From NCBI GenBank assembly GCA_003116995.1, contig BDSL01000050.1, positions 310,001 through 374,000 on the forward strand: 64,000 bases of DNA. The letters are read 5' to 3'. Positions 33,301 to 45,500 of the stretch are shown here, one piece after another. Position numbers and translations under genes: made by a program. Position 1 is the first letter of the stretch; each line of letters starts with the position of its first letter. Under the pieces are notes generated by a model that had not been told where the DNA came from, made no database searches, and worked only from the letters and a program-made list of their open reading frames with translations. Source of the stretch: Yamagishiella unicocca (taxonomy: Eukaryota; Chlorophyta; Chlorophyceae; Chlamydomonadales; Volvocaceae).

Positions 33301-34153
33301 CATGGTGGCAGGCGCGGGGGAGGGGGTGGTGAGAATACCCGGTTACACGACATAGGGCGCGGCGGCGGGGGTGGCGAGAATACCCGGTTACACGAAATAG
33401 GAGACGGGAGGACGGAAAGTAGCCGGCGAATAGTTTTTGCACGCGCGCGGGTGGGTATGCGAGGAAACCCGCAGGTCGGCACTGACGACTGAAGACCGAA
33501 ACCGATTGTGACGCGCGCGGGAGGGGGAAGGGCGTGGGCAGTGAGAGGCGCGCTTGGCACGAGAGGTCTTGGGGAATGGGAACCGGCTGGAGGGTCATTC
33601 GGGTGCAAGTGGTAGCTGCATGGAGGCGACATGGGCGCAGGAACAGTCCGCTATAAGGCCCACTGCACTTGCAGGGGCCTATGGCCGGTAAGTCGTAACC
33701 GTCTGGTCTGCGCATGGACGTCTGGTGTAACAGCCACATGAAGGCAATCAGCCCTCTCAGGCGGCGCACTGCGCTCCTTTTGGCGTTGTCGCTCATCCAT
33801 TAAACGCACCTGACCAGGGCCGCGGAGTCGTAATCCCAGTCATAATTGATGTAATCTTCGGCGTTGATCTCTCCTTGGCCCACCGCAAGGGCAGCTAGGC
33901 CTGCAGGAGTGCGCGAACGTATGGGCAGGAGAGAAAACCGCCAATTATAAAAGCGAGGTCGGGAAGTGACACGGCAGGCCGGGACAGCCACAGCATCGCA
34001 AGGGCCAGTACATAAACTTATGGTGTAAGCGATGCAAACATGTAAGCGGCAGAGCTCGTCGTACGACGGACCGAGTCGCTAACCTGCAAGCAGCGCCAGC
34101 AGTCGCGCCCCAACGGCCGCCCAACGGCCCTTTGGACCACGCCGCTGGCGCAT
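21326..34153 (-). CDS. Giant pherophorin A: signal peptide, pherophorin domain, Ser-Pro repeat rod, C-terminal ectodomain, TM helix, cytosolic tail
   Basis: Exons (- strand): 34153-34084, 33900-33810, 33265-33181, 32925-32793, 32439-22271 and 22012-21326. The phases fit, giving 3,744 aa. Exon 1 plus the start of exon 2 encode a signal peptide (basic RQRRGPKGR, then ARLLALLAGLAALAVG). The pherophorin domain (about 54-218) shows FPYCRCGRGISNNPY, CFRVEQVRSC, CCESMTVDLHKLEL, CAGSVRGVSINGR, LLKISNLEW, CLQLGFPC and a final DCCLLG. A rod of about 2,880 residues follows, then an ectodomain from about 3104 (PWASTGYDMSVYDSS ... GALTDQAPDTCVMQL). The TM helix is at about 3517-3541 (IIVCFVVGFTLVLLITVSVV), then HYRRRR and a tail of about 200 aa. 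Pherophorins build the volvocine wall and matrix and are normally soluble, so the TM anchor is unusual. An ATG at 33796 gives a rival first exon, but it lacks a good signal peptide and lies in an intron of this model. Gene B is its paralogue, on the same strand and 2.4 kb upstream in gene sense. Confidence 0.88.
21511..21630 (-). repeat. Four 30-bp repeats in the cytosolic tail of pherophorin A
   Basis: Four tandem 30 bp units (21511-21540 through 21601-21630) encode LQAPEPEAVK x3 and a variant ending AFK. The units are nearly identical, which suggests recent expansion. The product is an acidic/basic helix-prone repeat on the inner face of the membrane. Confidence 0.93.
24640..25098 (-). repeat. 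51-bp repeat (PQQPESSPTLPGPTPSP), nine copies
   Basis: Nine tandem 17-residue units, plus a degenerate tenth on the membrane-proximal side, lie in the rod of pherophorin A. The positions after LPGP vary (TPS, APS, TSS). Confidence 0.93.
25597..31553 (-). repeat. Main rod repeat of pherophorin A (GQPGSSPGVDSPSPSPS), 51/57 bp
   Basis: About 6 kb of tandem units of 17 or 19 residues, differing by one extra Ser-Pro; roughly 110 copies by length. Ser-Pro alternation dominates, the pattern that in plant proteins favours arabinogalactan on isolated hydroxyprolines. Variants (SPGEAS, SPGMDS, SPVVDS, SPGVHS) recur at spaced intervals, which shows higher-order blocks of several units. Tyr is almost absent. 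Confidence 0.95.
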
Positions 34154-34200
34154 ACAGCTTGATTCCTGCGTGTTAAAAGATGTGGGCGCGTTAGACCGTT

Positions 34201-34324
34201 CGATACTGGAGTATCGGCTGTCGTCAACGCGAGGCCAAATCCGATGCGCAGTTCACTGGGCAGTGAACGCCTGTAGTGACCCAGATATGCTGCATATTCG
34301 GTATGGTGCGATTACAGCGTAATC
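34201..34324. promoter_or_regulatory. Cluster of four perfect palindromes 48-171 bp upstream of the pherophorin A start codon
   Basis: 34201-34216 cgatact-gg-agtatcg; 34251-34268 gttcactg-gg-cagtgaac; 34285-34297 atatg-ctg-catat; 34310-34324 gattac-agc-gtaatc. They fall in the promoter or 5' UTR of gene A. The function is unknown. They could be dyad sites for regulators, RNA hairpins or remnants of a small element. Confidence 0.4.
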
Positions 34325-35762
34325 ACATATGCTGTTCTCGCACAGCAACATTTGGTGCTGTTGCTGCTAGACCGGGGCAGTTAGTGTTGCACGATTGGCG
34401 GCAACCGACACCCAACTTGACCAGTCTACATGAAAGTGGTGTAGTCTAAAGAAATCCCTATCAATATCCACACGGAGACAATTTTGGCGTTGCTCAGGGT
34501 TGACGCGCTGACGGTCCACGAGCCCACAGAATAACGCAGTCTCACCATTGACCGAGGAAACAGGATTAGCAGTGGTACCACATCGCGAACGTAATCGAAT
34601 TACACTGGTAAGGGATGTCGCCACGAGAATGCTCTTGCAAATGAGGAACTGCCGAACCGTAGTGGCGGGCGGGAGCAAAGTCACTCTCCTATACGCGGTG
34701 TGCTAAAGTCAAATTACCATGCAACGACAGCAGCAATATAATTCATCTAGTCAGTATGGTAACACCAGCAAGCATGCAAGCTTGTCCAGAACGTTGCGCA
34801 CAGGTATACGGCAAGCGCGGTTCGTACACTGCGCAAACACAAGCAAAGTACTACAGGTATACCTATGACCTCTTTTAGTATGCAATACACTTCAACTCAA
34901 ATGAAGCATCGCTGCCACCTTTGGTCCGGAGTTCGGGAGGGCACTACGTAGCGCGGGACCTAGGCTCACCTGAGCCGGCAGGCGGTGTGTCAGCGAAAAA
35001 AGATATACAAATCACACATGACCTCAACTGAAACGGCTGAACACGTGAGGTCAAGTGCACATCCGCTACTGCGTATGGACAGGCTGCCGTTCGGCGTCCA
35101 TGCGCACATAGTCGCCGGCCACTCCTTCAGAAGATTACGACAGGCACCCCCCGGAACACTGCCAACAGCACAAGCGTGAAGAGATGATGCGAAGCCCTCG
35201 TAAAAGATTTAAACGAAGATGGAAAGCGCAAATGCAGATACTAACCGTCGACACTAGTCATGCGTAGAGAGTTATTTTTACCACCATCTCGGCAGCGCAA
35301 TTAAAACGCACCGCAGAAAGACTTGCGTCCAGTTGAAATAAGGGCTGCATCCGCCCACATTTCAATCTGATATCTTTTATGTCGCCTGCTCCCTGTCCTA
35401 ATTTGCCTGTGTCCCCTGCCCGATGTTCCAAGTTCCAAGCTACCGGTGATAACCGGCAACCATCCATGCGGCATGCTCATCTGCGCAGCGCAGCGCATTT
35501 TCGCACAAACTGCCCCTATTCGGCGCCCTGACCCCCCGCTCCCGTTGACAACAACTGAACACCTCGAAACACCCCCCGCCACGCCTCGTATCTCCCGACA
35601 CGCAATGCTCAAGCCCTAAGGGCGTTCCAAAATGCCCCAACGCAGTGCAACACGTGCATCCCCACAGAAGAATGGCTACCTACTTCGCCTAAAGCACTGG
35701 CACGAATCGGCAACACCCCTGCCGCGACTCCAAGAACGGAGCCGTAATGCGGCTTGTGTAAT

Positions 35763-35850
35763 ACGTGCGGCTCCACCTGCCCCTTCCCAGATTGGCGGCT
35801 CCACCTGCCCCTTCCCAGATTGGGTGGCTCCACCTGCCCCTTCCCCCAAA
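35763..35850. repeat. About 29-bp minisatellite, three copies
   Basis: Three copies of ggctccacctgccccttccc with short variable ends. A two-copy 31 bp repeat (aacaatacgcgccgtgtcca) follows at about 35870-35930. Confidence 0.88.
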
Positions 35851-36079
35851 TCCGCTGCGTCCCAAGAAACCCAAACAATACGCGCCGTGTCCATCAAACC
35901 CAAACAATACGCGCCGTGTCCATCACAGACACGACCTGGCTGCCTACAACAAACACACACACGAACTTCACAAGGCAGCCGGGGACCAGGTCCCATGAAT
36001 CCTAAAACACCGCACGCTCACGCCTGAGATACACACCAAAACAGACAAGCACACGAGAAACCGATCATAATGTCGGGCG

Positions 36080-36188
36080 TCACAAACACACACAAACACA
36101 CATAATAAGTACACACAAACACACACAAACACACACACACACATAATAAGTACACACAAACACACACAAACACACACACACACACACA
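36080..36188. repeat. CA-rich array with internal duplication
   Basis: cacacacaaacacaca tracts; a segment starting at ataataagtacacac is duplicated in tandem. Confidence 0.88.
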
Positions 36189-36366
36189 TCACGGCAGCCT
36201 TGGCCGCTCGCTTGGCCCACAGTCAAGGTCAACACCGCATCACTTCCTCGGTCCGCAAATCCGGCACGGCGGCGCAGCGAGGGACGGGGCTCAGCCCAGG
36301 GCGCGCTGCGGGCTGCGCTGCGCTGCGACAGCAGGTGGGCCCGCGCGAGTACCGGTATTGCGCTCT

Positions 36367-36538
36367 GCTGGTTGGGACAAACGCCCAGGTGGCTGGAACA
36401 AACGCCCAGGTGGTTGGAACAAACGCCCAGGTGGTTGGAACAAACGCCCAGGTGGTTGGAACAAACGCCCAGGTGGTTGGAACAAACGCCCAGCGGGTGA
36501 GTATTACGCTCAGCTGGTTGGAACAAACGCCCAGGTGG
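36367..36538. repeat. 21-bp minisatellite abutting and entering the 3' end of pherophorin B
   Basis: Six tandem copies of aacaaacgcccaggtggttg lie downstream of the stop codon, in gene sense. A seventh copy lies inside the coding sequence, where it encodes the C-terminal TWAFVPT. Confidence 0.92.
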
Positions 36539-39500
36539 CCGGGCCCTGCTGGTCGGCTGTCGCCGCCAGCAGGTCCGCGCTCGTCTGCTGCAGCAGCACC
36601 GGCCTGGGGCTCCGCGCCTCCGGCAGGTCAATGTACGGCGCTCCGGCCGCGACCGCCTGGTGGGACTCCACGACCGCGCCGCGCGGCTGCTTTCCCCCGG
36701 CGCTGCTGCCGCGAGAGGCGCCCATTGGCGCCGAGGACGACACCGCGCCGGCGGCAGGCGGCGGCATGTAACCGTGCCCGGCGGCGTCGGCCGTCGCCAG
36801 CACGTTGTATGACACCGTCTGGCCGGCGCCGCCCTCGCTGTCGGCGTGGCTCATGGTGAACTTCCGGCGCCGGTGCACGAAGAGCGCTACGACGATGATG
36901 ATGAGAACAACGAAGCCCACCACAAGGCACACCACCAGCGCAATGTGGCCGTGGCTGAGGCCGCCGCCGCCGCCGCCGTCGCCGTCGCCTGGCGAGCTGA
37001 CGTCGGGGGACTGCGGCGCGGGCGGGATGGGCGGGCTGGTCCACGGGTCCACGATGGGCGTGCCGCCGATCGGCACGTTCTCGCCGCCCACCACCTTTGC
37101 GAGACCGGACTGGCACATCGCCTCCGCCAGCAGCTGCAGCACGCAGGTGTCCGGCAGCTGGTCCTCCAGCGCGCCCTGCTGGCACACGTCGTTGACGGCG
37201 GCAGCGCCCGGCACGGCCAGGTCGAACACGAACAGCGTGCCGTCGCTCACTCGGAAGGGAACGACCAGGGAATCGCCCTGGAAGAAGAAGGCGGCGGCGG
37301 GGGAATACCCGGCCTGCTGCACCGCAGCGACGGCGGCCGCGCCCGCAAGGCGCACCGCCACGAACGCCGGCGACGCCAGGCCGGCAAGCCAGTCGCCGCA
37401 GCCGGCCGCGGCGGAGGCGTTGCCGTACAACTCCACGGTGATCGCCGTACGGTTGGTCGCGGCAGAGTACGACTTGCGCAGCGCGGTGGAGACGCAGGCG
37501 CCGGCGCCGATGAGGGGCGAGGCGGGCGGCTTCGGAGCGCACTGAGCGGCGCCGGACGCGAGGGCGGCGCTGCCGGGTCCGGACAGGTCCGAGGGCAGCG
37601 TGGTGCTGGCTCGGAAGGTGTCGGACCATACCAACGTCGCCAGGTCGTACCCTCGCTGCGGCGGCGGCGGCGACTGCGGCTCCTGCCGCAGCTGCCTGCT
37701 GCGCAGCCGGCGCGTCGACGCCGCCGGCGCGGCGGCCGTCCGCGTCTTCCGAAACGTCAGCTCGTACAGCACCACCGAGCCGCCCGTGATCTCGTCCAGG
37801 AACGTGAGCGTCGGTACGGCGGGCTCCGTGTTCGGGATGACCTGTACGGCAGTGGTGCTGCCGTCGCCTGCGGTCTTGGTGGCGGTGACGCTGGCGACGT
37901 CGAGGTCGTCGCCGATGACCGCGGGGTCGAGGTTGATCTGCCAGCCGCGCAGCCCGGGGGCGAGGCTAGGCACACCGATAAGGTACGTCACCTTGTAGTG
38001 GGTGGCGTTGTCCTGCGAGTCGTACGTCGACATGTCGTACCCGGTGGATGTCCACAGTACGACGGCCTCGGGGATGTCGAAGGGCGGGAAGGGCGGCGGC
38101 GACGGCGGCGGCGGCGACGCCGGCGCTGATGGTGGGGATGGCGGCGGTGGCGGTGACGCTGGCTCTGCCTCCTGTGGGGGCGACGGGGGTCGCAACCCGC
38201 CAGATGGCATCAACGGGATCGACGGTGGCGATTGTTGCGGGTAGGATGGCGGCGGCGGAGGGAGCATGGAATGAGGATACGACGGCCCTGGTGGCGGCGA
38301 CGGCGGCGGGTGGCCGTACGTGGGTACGGGAGCCTGCGGCGGCGGCGGCGAGCGGCCGTACGCGGGTACGGGAGCCTGCGGCGGCGGAGACGGCGGGTGG
38401 CCGTACATGGGTACGGGAGTCTGCGGCGGCGGTGATGGCGGCTGCGGCGGCTGGCCATACGACGGTACTGGGATCGGCGGTGGTAGCGGCGGATACGCTG
38501 GCGATGGCGGTGGCACGAGCTCGGCCGGAGGCATAGGTGGCGAGGTGGCGCCATACGGGGGGGCAGGAGTTGTGGGTGGGGCCGGCTGGGTGGGATATCT
38601 GGGCGGTGAGGAGTGGCCAGGATGTGCCGGCGGAGGAAGCGGGGGTTCGATCACTGGTGGGGGCTGGGTGACGTGAGGTGAAGGCGGCTGGAGCGGTCCG
38701 AGCGAGGGTGACGGCGAGGGCGGGGGTGAGGCCGATGAGGAGGGTGGCATCGGATAAGAAGGCGGTATTCGTGGAGGCGGTTGCGCCAGCGGCGCCGTAG
38801 GGGGTGAAGCTGGCGGCGGGATGAAGGACAGGGGGATATCCCGAGAAGGGTCCGGCGGGGGTGGAGAGGGTGGCGTGGGATTCGGCGGCGTTGACGGAGA
38901 TGGTTGTGCAGGCGATAACGTCGGCGGTGACGTCGGCGGCGCCGCTGGCGGTGCCGTTGGCGGTGCCGTTGGCGGTGCCGTTGGCGGTGCCGTTGGCGGT
39001 GCCGTTGGAGGCGCTGTCGGCGGCGCTGTCGGCGGTGCCGTTGGCGGTGCCGTTGGCGGTGCCGTTGGCGGTGCCGTTGGCGGTGCCGTTGGCGGTGCCG
39101 TTGGCGGTGCCGTTGGCTGTGCCGTTGGCGGTGTCGTTGGCGGTGCCGTTGGCGGTGATGTCGGCGGCTCCGTCGGTGGTGACGCTGGCGGCGGGATGAA
39201 GGCCAGAGGGATATCCCGAGACGGGTCCGGCGGAGTCGGAGAGGGTGGCATTGGATGAGGCGGCGGCGCCATCGGAGACGACATTGGTGACGGATGAGGA
39301 GGAGGAGGGCGACTGAATGATGGCAAAATACCAGGCGGGTCCGGATGGAATGGGGGCTGCGGCGCAGGCGGTAGTACGCTTGGCGACGGCGTCGGCGCGC
39401 TGCCGTACGGCGGTGGCGGCGGCGATGCCGGCTGGCCGTATGGCGGTGCATTCGACGGCGGCGGGGGCGAATCCGCGTAGGACGGAGGCTGCGGCGCAGG

Positions 39501-42500
39501 CGAGAGGACGCTTGGCGACGGCGTCGGCGAACTGCCGTACGGTGGTGGCGGCGGCGATGCCTGCTGGCCGTATGGCGGTGCATTCGACGGCGGCGGGGGC
39601 GAATCCGCGTAGGACGGAGGCTGCGGCGCAGGCGGGAGGACGCTTGGCGACGGCGTCGGCGAGCTGCCGTATGGTGGTGGCGGCGGCGATGCCTGCTGGC
39701 CGTATGGTGGTGCATTCGATGGCGGTGGGGGCGAATCCGCGTAGGACGGAGGCTGCGGCGCGGGCGGGAGGACGCTTGGCGACGGCGTCGGCGAGCTGCC
39801 GTACGGTGGTGGCGGCGGCGATGCCGGCTGGCCGTATGGCGGTGCATTCGACGGCGGCGGGGGCGAATCCGCGTAGGACGGAGGCTGCGGCGCGGGTGGG
39901 AGGACGCTTGGCGACGGCGTCGGCGAGCTGCCATATGGCGGTGGCGGTGGCGATGCCGGCTTGCCATATGGCGGTGCATTCGACGGCGGCGGGGGCGAAT
40001 CCGCGTAGGACGGAGGCTGCGGCGTAGGCGGGAGGACGCTTGGCGACGGCGTCGGCGAGCTGCCGTACGGCGGTGGCGGCGGCGATGCCTGCTGGCCATA
40101 TGGCGGTGCATTCGACGGCGGCGGGGGCGAATCCGCGTAGGACGGAGGCTGCGGCGCAGGCGGGAGGACGCTTGGCGACGGCGTCGGCGAGCTGCCGTAT
40201 GGTGGTGGCGGCGGCGATGCCTGCTGGCCGTATGGTGGTGCATTCGATGGCGGTGGGGGCGAATCCGCGTAGGACGGAGGCTGCGGCGCGGGCGGGAGGA
40301 CGCTTGGCGACGGCGTCGGCGAGCTGCCATATGGTGGTGGCGGCGGCGATGCCGGCTGGCCGTATGGCGGTGCATTCGACGGCGGCGGGGGCGAATCCGC
40401 GTAGGACGGAGGCTGCGGCGCGGGTGGGAGGATTCTTGGCGACGGCGTCGGCGAGCTGCCATATGGCGGTGGCGGTGGCGATGCCGGCTGGCCATATGGC
40501 GGTGCATTCGACGGCGGCGGGGGCGAATCCGAGTAGGACGGAGGCTGCGGCGTAGGCGGGAGGACGCTTGGCGACGGCGTCGGCGAGCTGCCATATGGCG
40601 GTGGCGGTGGCGATGCCGGCTTGCCGTATGGCGGTGCATTCGACGGCGGCGGGGGCGAATCCGCGTAGGACGGAGGCTGCGGCGGAGGCGGGAGGACGCT
40701 TGGCGACGGCGTCGGCGAGCTGCCGTACGGCGGTGGCGGCGGCGATGCCGGCTGGCCGTATGGCGGTGCATTCGACGGCGGCGGGGGCGAATCCGCGTAG
40801 GACGGAGGCTGCGGCGCAGGCGGGAGGACGCTTGGCGACGGCGTCGGCGAGCTGCCGTACGGTGGTGGCGGCGGCGATGCCGGCTGGCCGTATGGCGGTG
40901 CATTCGACGGCGGCGGGGGCGAATCCGCGTAGGACGGAGGCTGCGGCGCAGGCGGGACGACGCTTGGCGACGGCGTCGGCGAGCTGCCGTACGGCGGTGG
41001 CGGCGGCGATGCCTGCTGGCCGTATGGCGGTGCATTCGACGGCGGCGGGGGCGAATCCGCGTAGGACGGAGGCTGCGGCGCAGGCGGGAGGACGCTTGGC
41101 GACGGCGTCGGCGAGCTGCCGTACGGTGGTGGCGGCGGCGATGCCTGCTGGCCGTATGGCGGTGCATTTGACGGCGGCGGGGGCGAATCCGCGTAGGACG
41201 GAGGCTGCGGCGCAGGCGGGAGGACGCTTGGCGACGGCGTCGGCGAGCTTCCGTACGGCGGTGGCGGCGGCGATGCCTGCTGGCCGTATGGTGGTGCATT
41301 CGACGGCGGTGGGGGCGGCGATGCCGGCTGGCCGTATGGCGGTGCATTCGACGGCGGCGGGGGCGAATCCGCGTAGGACGGAGGCTGCGGAGCAGGCGGT
41401 AGGACGCTTGGCGACGGCGTCGGCGAGCTGCCATACGGTGGTGGCGGCGGCGACGCCTGCTGGCCGTATGGCGGTGCATTCGACGGCGGCGGGGGCGAAT
41501 CCGCGTAGGACGGAGGCTGCGGCGCGGGTGGGAGGACGCTTGGCGATGGCGTCGGCGAACTGCCGTACGGTGGTGGCGGTGGCGATGCCGGCTGGCCATA
41601 TGGCGGTGCATTCGACGGCGGTGGGGGCGAATCCGCGTAGGACGGAGGCTGCGGCACAGGCGGTTGGACGCTTGGCGACGGCGTCGGCGAGCTGCTGTAC
41701 GGTGGTGGCGGCGGCGATGCCTGCTGGCCGTATGGCGGTGCATTCGACGGCGGCGGGGGCGAATCCGCGTAGGACGGAGGCTGCGGTGTAGGCGGGAGGA
41801 CGCTTGGCGATGGCGTCGGCGAGCTGCCGTACGGCGGTGGCGGCGGCGATGCCTGCTGGCCGTATGGCGGTGCATTCGACGGCGGCGGGGGCGAATCCGC
41901 GTAGGACGGAGGCTGCGGCGCAGGCGGGAGGACGCTTGGCGACGGCGTCGGCGAGCTGCCGTACGGCGGTGGCGGCGGCGATGCCTGCTGGCCGTATGGT
42001 GGTGCATTCGACGGCGGTGGGGGCGGCGATGCCGGCTGGCCGTATGGCGGTGCATTCGACGGCGGCGGGGGCGAATCCGCGTAGGACGGAGGCTGCGGAG
42101 CAGGCGGGAGGACGCTTGGCGACGGCGTCGGCGAGCTGCCATACGGTGGTGGCGGCGGCGACGCCTGCTGGCCGTATGGCGGTGCATTCGACGGCGGCGG
42201 GGGCGAATCCGCGTAGGACGGAGGCTGCGGCGCGGGTGGGAGGACGCTTGGCGATGGCGTCGGCGAACTGCCGTACGGTGGTGGCGGCGGCGATGCCGGC
42301 TGGCCATATGGCGGTGCATTCGACGGCGGTGGGGGCGAATCCGCGTAGGACGGAGGCTGCGGCACAGGCGGTTGGACGCTTGGCGACGGCGTCGGCGAGC
42401 TGCTGTACGGTGGTGGCGGCGGCGATGCCTGCTGGCCGTATGGCGGTGCATTCGACGGCGGCGGGGGCGAATCCGCGTAGGACGGAGGCTGCGGCGTAGG

Positions 42501-45500
42501 CGGGAGGACGCTTGGCGATGGCGTCGGCGAGCTGCCGTACGGCGGTGGCGGCGGCGATGCCTGCTGGCCGTATGGCGGTGCATTCGACGGCGGCGGGGGC
42601 GAATCCGCGTAGGACGGAGGCTGCGGCGCAGGCGGGAGGACGCTTGGCGACGGCCTCGGCGAGCTGCCGTACGGCGGTGGCGGCGGCGATGCCTGCTGGC
42701 CGTATGGCGGTCCATTCGACGGCGGCGGGGGCGAATCCGCGTAGGACGGAGGCTGCGGCGCAGGCGGGAGGACGCTTGGCGACGGCGTCGGCGAGCTGCC
42801 GTACGGTGGTGGCGGCGGCGATGCCTGCTGGCCGTATGGCGGTGCATTCGACGGCGGCGGGGGCGAATCCGCGTAGGACGGAGGCTGCGGCGCAGGCGGG
42901 AGGACGCTTGGCGACGGCGTCGGCGAGCTTCCGTACGGCGGTGGCGGCGGCGATGCCCGCTGGCCGTATGGTGGTGCATTCGACGGCGGCGGGGGCGAAT
43001 CCGCGTAGGACGGAGGCTGCGGAGCAGGCGGGAGGACGCTTGGCGACGGCGTCGGCGAGCTGCCATACGGTGGTGGCGGCGGCGACGCCTGCTGGCCGTA
43101 TGGCGGTGCATTCGACGGCGGCGGGGGCGAATCCGCGTAGGACGGAGGCTGCGGCGCAGGCGGGAGGACGCTTGGCGACGGCCTCGGCGAGCTGCCGTAC
43201 GGCGGTGGCGGCGGCGATGCCTGCTGGCCGTATGGCGGTGCATTCGACGGCGGCGGGGGCGAATCCGCGTAGGATGGAGGCTGCGGCGCAGGCGGTAGGA
43301 CGCTTGGCGACGGCGTCGGCGAGCTGCCATACGGTGGTGGCGGCGGCGATGCCGGCTGGCCATATGGCGGTGCATTCGACGGCGGCGGGGGCGAATCCGC
43401 GTAGCACGGAGGCTGCGGCGCAGGCGGTAGGACGCTTGGCGACGGCGTCGGCGAGCTGCCGTACGGTGGTGGCGGCGGCGATGCCGGCTGGCCGTATGGC
43501 GGTGCATTCGACGGCGGCGGGGGCGAATCCGCGTAGGACGGAGGCTGCGGCGCAGGCGGGAGGACGCTTGGCGACGGCCTCGGCGAGCTGCCGTACGGCG
43601 GTGGCGGCGGCGATGCCTGCTGGCCGTATGGCGGTGCATTCGACGGCGGCGGGGGCGAATCCGCGTAGGATGGAGGCTGCGGCGCAGGCGGTAGGACGCT
43701 TGGCGACGGCGTCGGCGAGCTGCCATACGGTGGTGGCGGCGGCGATGCCGGCTGGCCATATGGCGGTGCATTCGACGGCGGCGGGGGCGAATCCGCGTAG
43801 GACGGAGGCTGCGGCGCAGGCGGTAGGACGCTTGGCGACGGCGTCGGCGAGCTGCCGTACGGTGGTGGCGGCGGCGATGCCGGCTGGCCGTATGGCGGTG
43901 CATTCGACGGCGGCGGGGGCGAATCCGCGTAGGACGGAGGCTGCGGCGCAGGCGGGAGGACGCTTGGCGACGGCCTCGGCGAGCTGCCGTACGGCGGTGG
44001 CGGCGGCGATGCCTGCTGGCCGTATGGCGGTGCATTCGACGGCGGCGGGGGCGAATCCGCGTAGGACGGAGGCTGCGGCGCAGGCGGTAGGACGCTTGGC
44101 GACGGCGTCGGCGAGCTGCCATACGGTGGTGGCGGCGGCGATGCCGGCTGGCCATATGGCGGTGCATTCAACGGCGGCGGGGGCGAATCCGCGTAGGACG
44201 GAGGCTGCGGCGCAGGCGGTAGGACGCTTGGCGACGGCGTCGGCGAGCTGCCGTACGGTGGTGGCGGCGGCGATGCCGGCTGGCCGTATGGCGGTGCATT
44301 CGACGGCGGCGGGGGCGAATCCGCGTAGGACGGAGGCTGCGGCGCGGGTGGGAGGACGCTTGGCGACGGCGTCGGCGAGCTGCCATACGGCGGTGGTGGC
44401 GGCGATGCCGGCTGGCCGTATGGCGGTGCATTCGACGGCGGCGGGGGCGAATCCGCGTAGGATGGAGGCTGCGGCGTAGGTGGGAGGACGCTTGGCGACG
44501 GCGTCGGCGAGCTGCCGTATGGCGGTGGCGGCAGCGATGCCGGCTGGCCGTATGGTGGTGCATTCGATGGCGGTGGCGGCGAATCCGCGTAGGACGGAGG
44601 CTGCGGCGCAGGCGGTAGGACGCTTGGCGACGGCGTCGGCGAGCTGCCATACGGCGGTGGCGGCGGCGATGCCGGCTGGCCGTATGGCGGTGCATTCGAT
44701 GGCGGTGGCGGCGAATCCGCGTAGGACGGAGGCTGCGGCGCAGGCGGTAGGACGCTTGGCGACGGCATCGGCGAGCTGCCGTACGGTGGTGGTGGCGGCG
44801 ATGCCGGCTGGCCGTATGGCGGTGCATTCGACGGCGGCGGGGGCGAATCCGCGTAGGACGGAGGCTGCGGCGCGGGTGGGAGGACGCTTGGCGACGGCGT
44901 CGGCGAGCTGCCATACGGCGGTGGCGGCGGCGATGCCTGCTGGCCGTATGGCGGTGCATTCGATGGCGGTGGCGGCGAATCCGCGTAGGACGGAGGCTGC
45001 GGCGCAGGCGGTAGGACGCTTGGCGACGGCGTCGGCGAGCTGCCGTACGGTGGTGGCGGCGGCGATGCCGGCTGGCCGTATGGCGGTGCACTCGATGGCG
45101 GTGGCGGCGGTGATGCCGGCTGGCCGTATGGCGGTGCATTCGATGGCGGTGGCGGCGAATCCGCGTAGGACGGAGGCTGCGGCGCAGGCGGTAGGACGCT
45201 TGGCGACGGCGTCGGCGAGCTGCTGTACGGTGGTGGCGGCGGCGATGCCTGCTGGCCGTATGGCGGTGCATTCGATGGCGGCGGGGGCGAATCCGCATAG
45301 GAAGGAGGCTGCGGCGCGGGTGGGAGGACGCTTGGCGACGGCGTCGGCGAGCTGCCATACGGCGGTGGTGGCGGCGATGCCGGCTGGCCGTATGGCGGTG
45401 CATTCGACGGCGGCGGGGGCGAATCCGCGTAGGATGGAGGCTGCGGCGTAGGTGGGAGGACGCTTGGCGACGGCGTCGGCGAGCTGCCATATGGCGGTGG

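Larger units (their letters stand above)
34154..36509. other. Spacer between tandem pherophorin genes
   Basis: It holds the promoter side of gene A and the 3' UTR of gene B. The part next to gene A (34.2-35.3 kb) is comparatively AT-rich with several perfect palindromes. The part next to gene B is made largely of minisatellites and CA-rich sequence. No open frame here has splice or family support. Confidence 0.55.

Noticed and set aside
33669..33796. Alternative first exon for pherophorin A beginning at the ATG at 33796
   Set aside because: The phase also fits, but the N-terminus is a poor signal peptide. The exons 34153-34084 and 33900-33810 give a typical signal peptide with better splice sites, and phases match.
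37966..43407. - strand Ala-rich frame of 1,813 codons
   Set aside because: Out-of-frame reading of the 132 bp array; the frame that connects to the TM domain is the PPPYG one.
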